Shown in pieces: positions 1 through 6,185 of a stretch of DNA of 17,316 bases. Below the pieces are notes generated by a model. That model was given only the letters and a program-made list of their open reading frames with translations. It searched no databases and was not told the DNA's origin. Origin of the DNA: CAZFER01 sp964517495 (GTDB lineage Bacteria > Hinthialibacterota > Hinthialibacteria > Hinthialibacterales > Hinthialibacteraceae); assembly GCA_964517495.1 (NCBI GenBank), contig CAZFER010000100.1, positions 1 to 17,316 on the forward strand, read 5' to 3'. A program made the position numbers and the translations under genes. Position 1 is the stretch's first letter. The number at the start of each line of letters is the position of its first letter.

Positions 1-6
1 TTTTTT

Positions 7-36
7 CTGAATCAGGATATCCAGGATGTTGAGGAT
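7..36. repeat. Dispersed repeat, left copy (CTGAATCAGGAT type)
   Basis: This stretch begins CTGAATCAGGAT and continues with the words CCAGGATGTT and GAGGAT. Almost the same text recurs at 12387-12415, with one base fewer and a few substitutions. In both places a GCGGGC-type hairpin follows further to the right, about 30 nt away here and about 115 nt away at the other copy, so the two parts may form one composite interspersed element. No protein is implied. Function unknown. Confidence 0.7.
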
Positions 37-66
37 GAACTGGATTTTTTTTTGGAGGGTGTGCCG

Positions 67-123
67 AGCGGGCAGGGATGCCCGCTCCCCGTGATATTCG
101 GAGTGCGGGCTTCCCAGCCCGCA
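67..123. repeat. Two adjacent GC-rich perfect hairpins
   Basis: Two perfect inverted repeats stand side by side. The first has arms AGCGGGCA (67-74) and TGCCCGCT (79-86) around a 4-nt loop. The second has arms TGCGGGCT (104-111) and AGCCCGCA (116-123) around TCCC. They are joined by text ending TTCGGAG. The right hairpin with its TTCGGAG lead-in resembles the element at 12531-12560. The GC content stands out against AT-rich surroundings. No T-run follows, so these look like interspersed repeats rather than classical terminators. Confidence 0.75.
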
Positions 124-214
124 AGCGGGTGCGTGAGAGAAGGTAATAATATGCATAGCCATAAAGGGCGTGTGAATATAGGTTGATTTGTTGCCAATGA
201 GTGGGTGGGAATAA

Positions 215-260
215 GGTGGGTTAAAAGCCGTGTTGTTTACGGCGTAACCCACCATTTTTT
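215..260 (+). terminator. Hairpin plus T-run, terminator-like
   Basis: GGTGGGTTA (215-223) pairs perfectly with TAACCCACC (245-253). An inner GCCGT (227-231) pairs with ACGGC (239-243), with a small asymmetric bulge between the stems. The outer stem is followed by ATTTTTTC, so it could end transcripts arriving from the left edge. The GGTGGGTT word also occurs in the neighbouring hairpin at 354-374, so it may be another interspersed repeat rather than a dedicated terminator. Confidence 0.45.
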
Positions 261-353
261 CTTCATTGTATCATTAAAATATAATTGACCTTTTTTGTTT
301 GCAAAAGCGTGTTAAATATAGGTAGGTTTGAAACGAAGAGAGGTGCTATATCA

Positions 354-374
354 GGGTGGGTTTGAAATCCACCC
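354..374. repeat. Short hairpin repeat (GGGTGGGTTT)
   Basis: GGGTGGGTT (354-362) pairs with AATCCACCC (366-374), with one G-T pair and a 3-nt loop. It lies in the 473-nt stretch upstream of the BNR gene, where I see no supported gene. It may contribute to the leader of that gene or simply be a small interspersed palindrome. Confidence 0.5.
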
Positions 375-473
375 CTACATGTTTTGATCACAGGATGGTT
401 ATGATGAATGGATTGCGTTGTTCAATCCTGAGGGGTGGAGATGATATTAGAATGGGAGAGAAGGAGAGTTCAT

Positions 474-1661
474 ATGAGTTTTAAAAGGTATTTGACGGGC
501 TTGATGGTGATCATTGTTATTCAAACAGTGGGTTTTGCGGATGGGTTATTTGATCCTCTTGAACATGTAATTCATTTTAGTCCTGCATCATCGGGTATCT
601 ATCTGGGCAGCCCGAGTTTGATTCGTCTTGAGAATGGAGATTTGCTTGCCGGGATGGATATGTTTGGCCCTAACGCACCGCGGCCAACGGTGTCGTTGAT
701 CTTCCGTTCGAGAGATGAGGGTGAAACATGGCGCTGTATAAGTGAAATTAAAAGCAGTTTTTGGGCGAATTTGTTTCAACATGGAGGGCAGCTTTATTAT
801 TTTGGAACCTCGAATCAAAACGGCTCGATCGTCATTCGCCGCAGTGATGATGGAGGTGAGACGTGGACTGAACCCATCGACGAAAATTCAGGGCTTTTGT
901 TTGCGGAAACAGAAAACCAGCATTACCATTGCGCGCCCATGCCGGTGGTTGAACACCAAGGGCGTCTTTACCGCGCTTTCGAAAACAATGCTACGGAAGA
1001 GTGGCCGGAAGGTTTTCGTTCGCTGGTTATTTCAGCGGAGGTAAATAGTGATTTACTAAAGGCTTCATCGTGGAGAATGAGCAATCAATTGGTTTATGAT
1101 ACGAATACTGATCCACCTGCTTTTTCTGAGAATGCAGGTTGGCTGGAAGGCAACATTGTGGTGACACCAAACGGCCGTATGCTAAACATCTTGCGTGTCA
1201 ACTCAATGCCGGTTGTTGATCGTGCAGCGGTGGTGGACGTGCATGATGAAGGACGGAAAGTTCGTTTTGATCCTCAAACCGGATTTATAGAATTTCCAGG
1301 TGGGATGTCGAAATTCGCCATTCGCCGTGATCCAAAAACTGGACGGTATTGGACGATTAGTAATGGCAACACCAATCCCATAAATCCTCAGCAGCGCAAT
1401 AGTTTGTCGATCTATTCTTCTGATGATGTTTTCCATTGGACTCACCATGAGGTATTACTGGAGGGTCGATCGGATTATCATCGTGTTGGAAATGATTCGA
1501 AGGTTGGATTTCAATATATCGATTTTCGTTTTGATGGGGATGATATTATTTTCCAGTCTCGAACCGCGTATCATGGAGCGAATAATTACCACGATGCCAA
1601 TTATATGACGTTTTATAGGATTAGAGATTTTCGTGAACGGTATGCACAGGATTCAGAATAA
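474..1661 (+). CDS. Secreted BNR/sialidase-like repeat protein
   Basis: A 395-residue exported protein of the BNR/sialidase-like superfamily. The start is placed at ATG 474 because AAGGAG at 461-466 sits 7 nt before it and the protein then opens with a Sec signal peptide (KR followed by a hydrophobic run, likely cut near residue 23). An upstream in-frame GTG at 435 would bury that signal. Two clear Asp boxes of the S-x-D-x-G-x-T-W type are at residues 79-86 and 124-131, with a degenerate one near 315-322, as expected of a six-bladed propeller. The C-terminal region around residues 366-385 (AYHGANNYHDANYMTFYRI) is, from memory, typical of sialidase-like proteins in sulfatase-rich bacteria. I do not see the complete arginine triad of a proven sialidase, so neuraminidase activity is uncertain; another glycan-binding or hydrolytic role is possible. 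Downstream lies a hairpin repeat, then the TIM-barrel gene. Confidence 0.85.
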   Translation: MSFKRYLTGLMVIIVIQTVGFADGLFDPLEHVIHFSPASSGIYLGSPSLIRLENGDLLAGMDMFGPNAPRPTVSLIFRSRDEGETWRCISEIKSSFWANLFQHGGQLYYFGTSNQNGSIVIRRSDDGGETWTEPIDENSGLLFAETENQHYHCAPMPVVEHQGRLYRAFENNATEEWPEGFRSLVISAEVNSDLLKASSWRMSNQLVYDTNTDPPAFSENAGWLEGNIVVTPNGRMLNILRVNSMPVVDRAAVVDVHDEGRKVRFDPQTGFIEFPGGMSKFAIRRDPKTGRYWTISNGNTNPINPQQRNSLSIYSSDDVFHWTHHEVLLEGRSDYHRVGNDSKVGFQYIDFRFDGDDIIFQSRTAYHGANNYHDANYMTFYRIRDFRERYAQDSE

Positions 1662-1701
1662 ATTCAACTTCTTATCACCCCTTCCCCAGCCTCTACCAAT
1701 C

Positions 1702-1754
1702 CAGGGAGGGGGATGGTAATTGTCGCTGAACAGACGGGAGCCTCGCCCTCCCTG
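1702..1754. repeat. GC-rich inverted repeat (GGGAGCCTCGCCCTCCC family)
   Basis: CAGGGAGGG (1702-1710) is perfectly complementary to CCCTCCCTG (1746-1754). The right side carries GGGAGCCTCGCCCTCCC (1736-1752), which recurs three times (one copy one base shorter) at 5417-5495. It lies 40 nt after the stop of the BNR gene, in a 312-nt gap (1662-1973) that otherwise holds only AT-rich sequence leading to the next gene. It could act as a 3' transcript hairpin, but its repetition elsewhere points to an interspersed repeat family. Confidence 0.75.
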
Positions 1755-1973
1755 TATTGAAGTGTTGGAGGAATTCATCACAGTTTGCTCATGTGCCAGT
1801 TAATTTCGTGACATCATATCCTGATGGATAGAAAAATCAATTTTATTATTGAATTATTGTTATAAACCTGTATCGTTTAAATAAAGGCTGATTTTGATAT
1901 AAATGAGTGAACAGAAAAAAAGCATTAAATACTTGTAAACGTATTCATCGTACGATATTAGGAGAAAAGAAAC

Positions 1974-2912
1974 ATGATATCAAATAATATATCCCGACGT
2001 GATTTTTGTGTGAATTCAGCAATAGCAGGGAGTGCGTTGGCTGCCGGCGCCAAGCTGGCTTCGGCAGCGCAAGAGCAGGAATTGCATTTAGCGTCCAACC
2101 AGTATTCATGGACCGTTTATTTCCGGCGAGAAGGGCGTGATTTAAATCAAAATCTTGATGCGGGTTTGGAAGCGGTTTCAAAAAGCGGGCTTGACGGATT
2201 GGAGCCTTTGGTTTCATCGGTTCCCCAACTCAAACAACTTACCATGCTCTTGGGTAAGCATGGATTGGAAATGCGTTCGATCTATGTCAACAGTACTCTG
2301 CATGAAGCTGAGCAGGCGAATAAAAGCATTGATGAAATACTATCCATCGCGGAGGAAGCCAAAAAAGTTGGGACCCAAATTATTGTTACCAACCCCAATC
2401 CCATTCAATGGGGCAGTGGCAAGGATAAAAGCGACCAGCAACTTATCACGCAGGCCAATGCGTTAAACAAACTGGGCGAGCGATTGGTGGATATGGATTT
2501 AACCCTGGCGTATCACAACCATGACGCCGAGCTGCGCCAGGGGGCGCGTGAGTTTCATCACATGATGGTGGGCACTGATCCCGAATTCGTTTCCCTTTGC
2601 CTCGACTCACATTGGATCTTTCGCGGGACGGGTGATTCATCGGTGGCGCTTTTCGATATTGTCCTTCTTTACGCATCACGTATCCGGGAATTGCATCTGC
2701 GACAATCCATTGATGGTGTATGGACGGAAACTTTTGGTAAAGGGGATATCGATTATGAGAAATTGGCTCAAATATTGGTGAAGGAAGGTGTAAAACCTCA
2801 TTTGGTGTTGGAGCAAGCGGTTGAGAAGGGCACTCCAAATACCATGAACACAGTAGAAGCCCATGAACAGAGTAGTGCTTATGCGCGAAAGGTGTTTGAG
2901 GTGTTTGGATAA
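1974..2912 (+). CDS. Tat-exported sugar isomerase/epimerase-like TIM barrel
   Basis: A 312-residue member of the xylose-isomerase-like TIM barrel (AP endonuclease 2-like) superfamily, which interconverts or cleaves sugars and cyclitols using a divalent metal. ATG 1974 is preceded by AGGAG (1960-1964). The N-terminus has a twin-arginine motif, SRRDFC (residues 7-12), followed by an Ala/Gly-rich hydrophobic stretch, so the enzyme is predicted to fold in the cytoplasm and leave by the Tat route. Likely metal and active-site positions are visible: E77, the YHNHD motif (180-184), D211 with H213, H241 in the strand ELHLR, and E280 near the end of the barrel. Length is normal for the secreted members common in planctomycete-like bacteria. 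The exact substrate cannot be inferred. Its 3' end faces the DUF1080 gene, with only 49 nt between the stop codons. Confidence 0.9.
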   Translation: MISNNISRRDFCVNSAIAGSALAAGAKLASAAQEQELHLASNQYSWTVYFRREGRDLNQNLDAGLEAVSKSGLDGLEPLVSSVPQLKQLTMLLGKHGLEMRSIYVNSTLHEAEQANKSIDEILSIAEEAKKVGTQIIVTNPNPIQWGSGKDKSDQQLITQANALNKLGERLVDMDLTLAYHNHDAELRQGAREFHHMMVGTDPEFVSLCLDSHWIFRGTGDSSVALFDIVLLYASRIRELHLRQSIDGVWTETFGKGDIDYEKLAQILVKEGVKPHLVLEQAVEKGTPNTMNTVEAHEQSSAYARKVFEVFG

Positions 2913-2928
2913 AAACAGGAGAATTAAG

Positions 2929-3018
2929 ATGGAGCAAGCACACATGATTGTTACCTTGATATTAATTATCCTCTGGTTTGAGTTCCCTAATTTCTATATC
3001 CTTAAAACGTATTTTTAA
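2929..3018 (+). CDS. Possible 29-residue hydrophobic small ORF (doubtful)
   Basis: AGGAG at 2917-2921 lies 7 nt before ATG 2929, directly after the TIM-barrel stop. The frame then codes 29 residues with a hydrophobic core (MIVTLILIILW) before a stop at 3016. Most of it is antisense to the conserved C-terminus of the DUF1080 gene, so its hydrophobicity may be accidental. It could be a translated leaderlike peptide, or the start of a former operon partner cut off where the DUF1080 gene now lies. I cannot decide between these from sequence. Confidence 0.2.
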   Translation: MEQAHMIVTLILIILWFEFPNFYILKTYF

Positions 3019-3735
3019 TTGATCACCTTTATGGATCTGTAATGCGATATATCCCTTTTGACCAACATTTCGTTTCTGGTGGGTTTCATCATCAAGAATG
3101 TCTTTGCCGTTGAAATCCGTCACTTTTATTCCATTCAGTTTGGCCTGGACTTTCAATCCGATTACTTTTATTTCAAGCGTATTCCATGCGGGTTCATCTT
3201 CGCTGTAATAGAATTTCAAGTTTGGATTCGACATGGATTTGTTCACCCATTTTCCCTTGGGTAAATTGGGATAGATCCAGCGTTGGTTTCCCCGTGTTTC
3301 ATCCCACATCATGCCGGTACGCCAGGGGCCGGGAGGGTTAATGTCGATTTGTGGACCGTTTAGCCAGCCTTCATTTTCATCATAGCGACTGCGGATTTGT
3401 ACGCCACTGTTGCCAGGACTGTTTTTGTAAGCCTGAAATTTTAAACGCAATTCAAAATCCTGATATTCCCGCTTCGTCATTAACCACACGTAATCGTGCC
3501 CTTTGGCATCCAGTGAATTGGCGAGGATGGTTCCATTATCCACTTGCCAAAAAGATTTTGAACGATCCTTTTCTTTGCATTTGACCGTCCAACCGGTTAA
3601 GTCTTTGCCGTTAAAAAGAGGAACCCAGCCTTGGGCAGCCGGTTCATTCGATACAGAAGAATGAACGCAGATCGAAATGATAAGACCGATGAAAAGAATT
3701 TGACGCAGGGTAGGGGTTAAATTCAGATTTCGCAT
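2962..3735 (-). CDS. DUF1080 family protein (3-keto-disaccharide hydrolase), secreted
   Basis: A 257-residue secreted protein of the DUF1080 / 3-keto-disaccharide hydrolase family, which has a LamG/concanavalin-like fold and acts on oxidised disaccharides in characterised members. The start is set at the ATG whose first base is 3735: on the minus strand it is preceded by AAAAAGGAC and the product opens with a Sec signal peptide (hydrophobic 11-24, cleavage near residue 29). The upstream in-frame codons would only add a non-signal extension. Family hallmarks are visible: WVPLFNGKDLTGW (37-49), FWQVDNGTI (62-70), SGVQIRS (110-116), GPQIDI (127-132) and the C-terminal RFKDIEIREL (243-252). It is convergent with the TIM-barrel gene and divergent from the isomerase-like gene, an inversion inside an otherwise plus-strand cluster. 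The family annotation is firm; the substrate is unknown. Confidence 0.92.
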   Translation of the reverse strand: MRNLNLTPTLRQILFIGLIISICVHSSVSNEPAAQGWVPLFNGKDLTGWTVKCKEKDRSKSFWQVDNGTILANSLDAKGHDYVWLMTKREYQDFELRLKFQAYKNSPGNSGVQIRSRYDENEGWLNGPQIDINPPGPWRTGMMWDETRGNQRWIYPNLPKGKWVNKSMSNPNLKFYYSEDEPAWNTLEIKVIGLKVQAKLNGIKVTDFNGKDILDDETHQKRNVGQKGYIALQIHKGDQLKIRFKDIEIRELKPEDN

Positions 3736-3878
3736 AATTTGTCCTTTTTGATAAAAAATGATAGACAACCGCTTTTCCCCTATGATAAGATAATATTTGT
3801 TTGGTGGATAGAAGCAGTGAGGGGAATTCTCATCTAACACAAGACATCATATCAAGGCATCGAATGGAGGAAAGCAAC
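3736..3878. promoter_or_regulatory. Divergent intergenic region with a candidate plus-strand promoter
   Basis: This 143-nt AT-rich gap separates two divergent genes and must contain both of their promoters if they are transcribed independently. On the plus strand TAGACA (3762-3767, five of six matches to the -35 consensus) is followed after 18 nt by TAAGAT (3786-3791, four of six). I see no clear operator palindrome. The promoter is a weak pattern-based guess and assumes a sigma70-like consensus. Confidence 0.3.
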
Positions 3879-5348
3879 ATGGCATTTAACAACCAATCAC
3901 ATATCGTTCAAGTTACACCCGTTTCACGACGTCAATTTTTGTTTGCCTCGGGTTCACTCTTAGCCATGAGCCAATTGGGGGGAAACGTATGGGCAAGCGT
4001 GGCAGGTGATGAATCAACCATCAAACCTGCTGGGCCAGCATCCAACCATAAGCCAAAGGTTATGGCTGCTTTTGTGCGCCGCAAAGAGGAATATGGCATG
4101 TGGTGGCCGGGAGCGATTTATGACGGTGAAAAAGCCAAAACCGATTATACCCAAAAACTAAAGCAAGCCGCAGAGGAAATGGATGTCCAGCTTCAGTTGC
4201 GAGCACAGCCGATATATTCCGAAGCGGAAGCGGATCAATGGATTGCCAAGGCAAAAGAAGAGAAGGTGGATGGCCTGTTTGTAATCCTTTTGGATCGCCA
4301 GCAGCATTCATGGCCAACGGCGGTGAAAGCCATCAAATCGCCTATACCCTCGGTCATTTATTCACCCATCGGGAGTTCGTTTACCACCAACACCATCAAA
4401 ATTGCCCACCGGGAAGGGTCATTCATAAGTTCGACTGATGATTTCAGCCAGGCCATTTATGGTTTGAAAATGCTGAAAGCAGGGGCAAAACTCCGTGAAA
4501 CCCGTTACATTGTGTTAAAGGGAAATCAGCGCGTGGATCGCGAAGTGAAGGATTTGGGAACCAAGCTGCGCTATATTCCTGCCAAAGCATTCCTGGATGA
4601 ATATAACAGCACACCAACCTCTAGTGAAATTAGAGCGATCGCCCAGGACTACTTAAAGCATGCAACCCATGTCCATGGAGCCAGTGAAGAGGATATATTA
4701 AATGGGGTAAAAAGTTTCGTGGTGGCTCGGACTATTCTTCAGCGTGAGGAAGGCGATGCGATCACCATGGATTGCCTGGGTGCGCTAGGTAAAAGTAAAG
4801 TCAGTTTACCTTGTATTGCGTGGTCACGGATGCTTGATTGTGGAATTCCAGCTGCGTGTGAGGCCGATATTGGTGCAGCCGTAACCCATGCGTTGGTTCA
4901 ATATTTATTTGATCGTCCTGGTTTTCAGCAAGATCCAGTGGCAGAGACAGCCAGAAATTGCGTGATCGGCGCCCATTGCACCTGCCCGACTAAATTAAGA
5001 GGTTTCGACCAACCTGCCGAACCATATTACCTATCTCATCATCATGGAAACCGTGATGCTGTCCCCCGCCCCATGTGGAAGACTGGTGAACGCGTAACAG
5101 TGGCCGATGTGTTGTTAAACAATCAAAAAGACAAAAAGCATGAGATGATTATCTCCAGTGGTGAAGTGGTTGATAATGTTGCTGTTCCACCCGCGGGAGG
5201 ATGTGTGGTATCCGTCATGGTAAAACTTGATGGAGTTGAAGATGTGCTGGCTTATCCCGGTTTTCATCAGATATTTTTTTATGGTGATTTTAAACAGGAG
5301 CTAAAGGCGTATTGTCAATTGCATCGGATTGATCCGATGGTGGTGTAG
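3879..5348 (+). CDS. Tat-exported L-fucose/L-arabinose isomerase-like protein
   Basis: A 489-residue protein whose C-terminal half resembles the L-fucose/L-arabinose isomerase superfamily, enzymes that interconvert aldoses and ketoses using Mn2+. The start is ATG 3879, with GGAGG at 3866-3870, 8 nt upstream. An in-frame ATG at 3864 and a TTG at 3801 are less likely. The N-terminus carries a Tat signal, SRRQFLFASG (16-25). Residues about 58-240 look like the alternating alpha/beta N-terminal domains. The stretch CEADIGAAVTHAL (327-339) is the best family match. Candidate metal or acid/base residues are D298 (in ITMDCLG), E328, H367 (in AHCTCP) and H463; these are assigned by position only. Classical FucI and AraA are cytoplasmic, so the Tat signal is unusual. 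Divergent from the DUF1080 gene and probably part of the same glycan cluster. Catalytic activity is not assured. Confidence 0.75.
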   Translation: MAFNNQSHIVQVTPVSRRQFLFASGSLLAMSQLGGNVWASVAGDESTIKPAGPASNHKPKVMAAFVRRKEEYGMWWPGAIYDGEKAKTDYTQKLKQAAEEMDVQLQLRAQPIYSEAEADQWIAKAKEEKVDGLFVILLDRQQHSWPTAVKAIKSPIPSVIYSPIGSSFTTNTIKIAHREGSFISSTDDFSQAIYGLKMLKAGAKLRETRYIVLKGNQRVDREVKDLGTKLRYIPAKAFLDEYNSTPTSSEIRAIAQDYLKHATHVHGASEEDILNGVKSFVVARTILQREEGDAITMDCLGALGKSKVSLPCIAWSRMLDCGIPAACEADIGAAVTHALVQYLFDRPGFQQDPVAETARNCVIGAHCTCPTKLRGFDQPAEPYYLSHHHGNRDAVPRPMWKTGERVTVADVLLNNQKDKKHEMIISSGEVVDNVAVPPAGGCVVSVMVKLDGVEDVLAYPGFHQIFFYGDFKQELKAYCQLHRIDPMVV

Positions 5349-5368
5349 GAATATTGAATCATTGAATT

Positions 5369-5495
5369 GGGAGGGCGAATTTCCTGATGAGCCGTGTTTA
5401 CGTACCACGGCTCGGCGGGAGCCTCGCCCTCCCCGGGGTTTTCGTGTATAACGGCTCGGCGGGAGCCTCGCCCTCCTCGGGAGCCTCGCCCTCCC
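5369..5495. repeat. Cluster of GC-rich repeats with inverted partners
   Basis: A 26-nt unit starting ACGGCTCGGCGG and ending CTCGCCCTCC occurs identically at 5407-5432 and 5451-5476. A shortened copy holding GGGAGCCTCGCCCTCCC is at 5479-5495. To the left, GGGAGGGCGA (5369-5378) is the reverse complement of the repeat ends, and GAGCCGTG (5389-5396) pairs perfectly with CACGGCTC (5406-5413) over a 9-nt loop. Alternative foldings are therefore possible. The core also occurs at 1736-1752. The cluster fills the gap between the convergent isomerase-like and DUF1569 genes, where it may also serve as a bidirectional transcription end. Confidence 0.85.
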
Positions 5496-5515
5496 ATAAA
5501 AAAAGTGTGAGTCAA

Positions 5516-5971
5516 TTAAACACCAAATTGGCGTAGATGGTGATTCATATGAATGCCATGTACACGCGACCAATAGCGTAATGTGATCATTCCCAATAAG
5601 GGACTCAAGGTTTTTCGCTGGGGTTCACGTTCAACCGTATCACAAAATCGGTGCAGGGCTTGTATTAACTGTTCACGCTCTGATTCGAGCGATTCGGAGG
5701 TATCCGGGGTAAAGGTTGGTGGTGCTTTTATTCCTTTGGGCCAGGTGGTGATGCAATGGAAGAATAGAATCCTGATGATTGTACGGCTGAAGAAATTACT
5801 GATATCCTTTTCCTGCACTTCCCCCAGTGATAATTCAATCGTGTAACGTAAATGGCGTAACATCCCTGATGCATTAAGTGATCCCCACTGGGGTGCGCTA
5901 TCCAGTGTTATGGCATTAAACCGATTTATGAAACTATCTTTATTTTCATGGGTTAAAAACACAACAGGCAT
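5516..5971 (-). CDS. DUF1569 (DinB-like) domain protein
   Basis: A 151-residue cytoplasmic protein matching the DUF1569 family, part of the DinB/YfiT-like four-helix-bundle superfamily whose members hold a metal with histidines and often act as thiol-dependent transferases. The start is chosen at the ATG whose first base is 5971, with AGAGGTG about 5 nt upstream; the longer frame starting at 6025 adds 18 poorly supported residues. Family features: PQWGSLNASGMLRHL (27-41, with H40), a TWPKG motif (76-80) and the characteristic C-terminus HMNHHLRQFGV (141-151) with candidate ligands H141, H144 and H145. The substrate is unknown. It is convergent with the isomerase-like gene across the repeat cluster, and divergent from the large membrane protein across 214 AT-rich nt, where several TATATA-like stretches prevent a confident promoter call. 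No functional tie to the glycan genes is evident. Confidence 0.85.
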   Translation of the reverse strand: MPVVFLTHENKDSFINRFNAITLDSAPQWGSLNASGMLRHLRYTIELSLGEVQEKDISNFFSRTIIRILFFHCITTWPKGIKAPPTFTPDTSESLESEREQLIQALHRFCDTVEREPQRKTLSPLLGMITLRYWSRVHGIHMNHHLRQFGV

Positions 5972-6185
5972 AGAAACACCTCTATAAATATGCGATTTAT
6001 ATATATATTCCATTAGCGTCTTCAATTTGTTGTGACTTTCATATCAAATCACGTTATATTATCCTTTTATTGTTTGATTACCAGTTGTGGTGAAAGGATA
6101 TAGTGTCACTTCAATATTGAGAGAATCTCGCCACAGAAAGACTATTAACTGAAGTATCACTAGGGAAAAATACATTTGGAATATA

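Noticed and set aside
12..197. 61-residue minus-strand open frame at the left edge
   Set aside because: It runs through the two GC-rich hairpin repeats, has no ribosome site and resembles no protein.
474..1661. Naming the BNR protein a proven sialidase (nanH-type)
   Set aside because: Asp boxes alone occur in many propellers and the arginine triad could not be assigned with confidence.
1876..1903. Possible promoter TTTAAA-16-TATAAA upstream of the TIM-barrel gene
   Set aside because: Matches are mediocre and the surroundings are very AT-rich, so similar patterns arise by chance.
2446..2943. 165-residue minus-strand open frame
   Set aside because: It lies almost entirely antisense to the well-supported TIM-barrel gene and has no recognisable protein features; a shadow frame.
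5407..5476. Repeat cluster as a CRISPR array
   Set aside because: There are only two full units and one partial, unevenly spaced, with short GC-rich intervals, self-complementary flanks and no cas genes.
5301..5573. Minus-strand frames with Gly/Arg-rich peptides (GRGSR type)
   Set aside because: These are translations of the GC-rich repeat cluster and not proteins.
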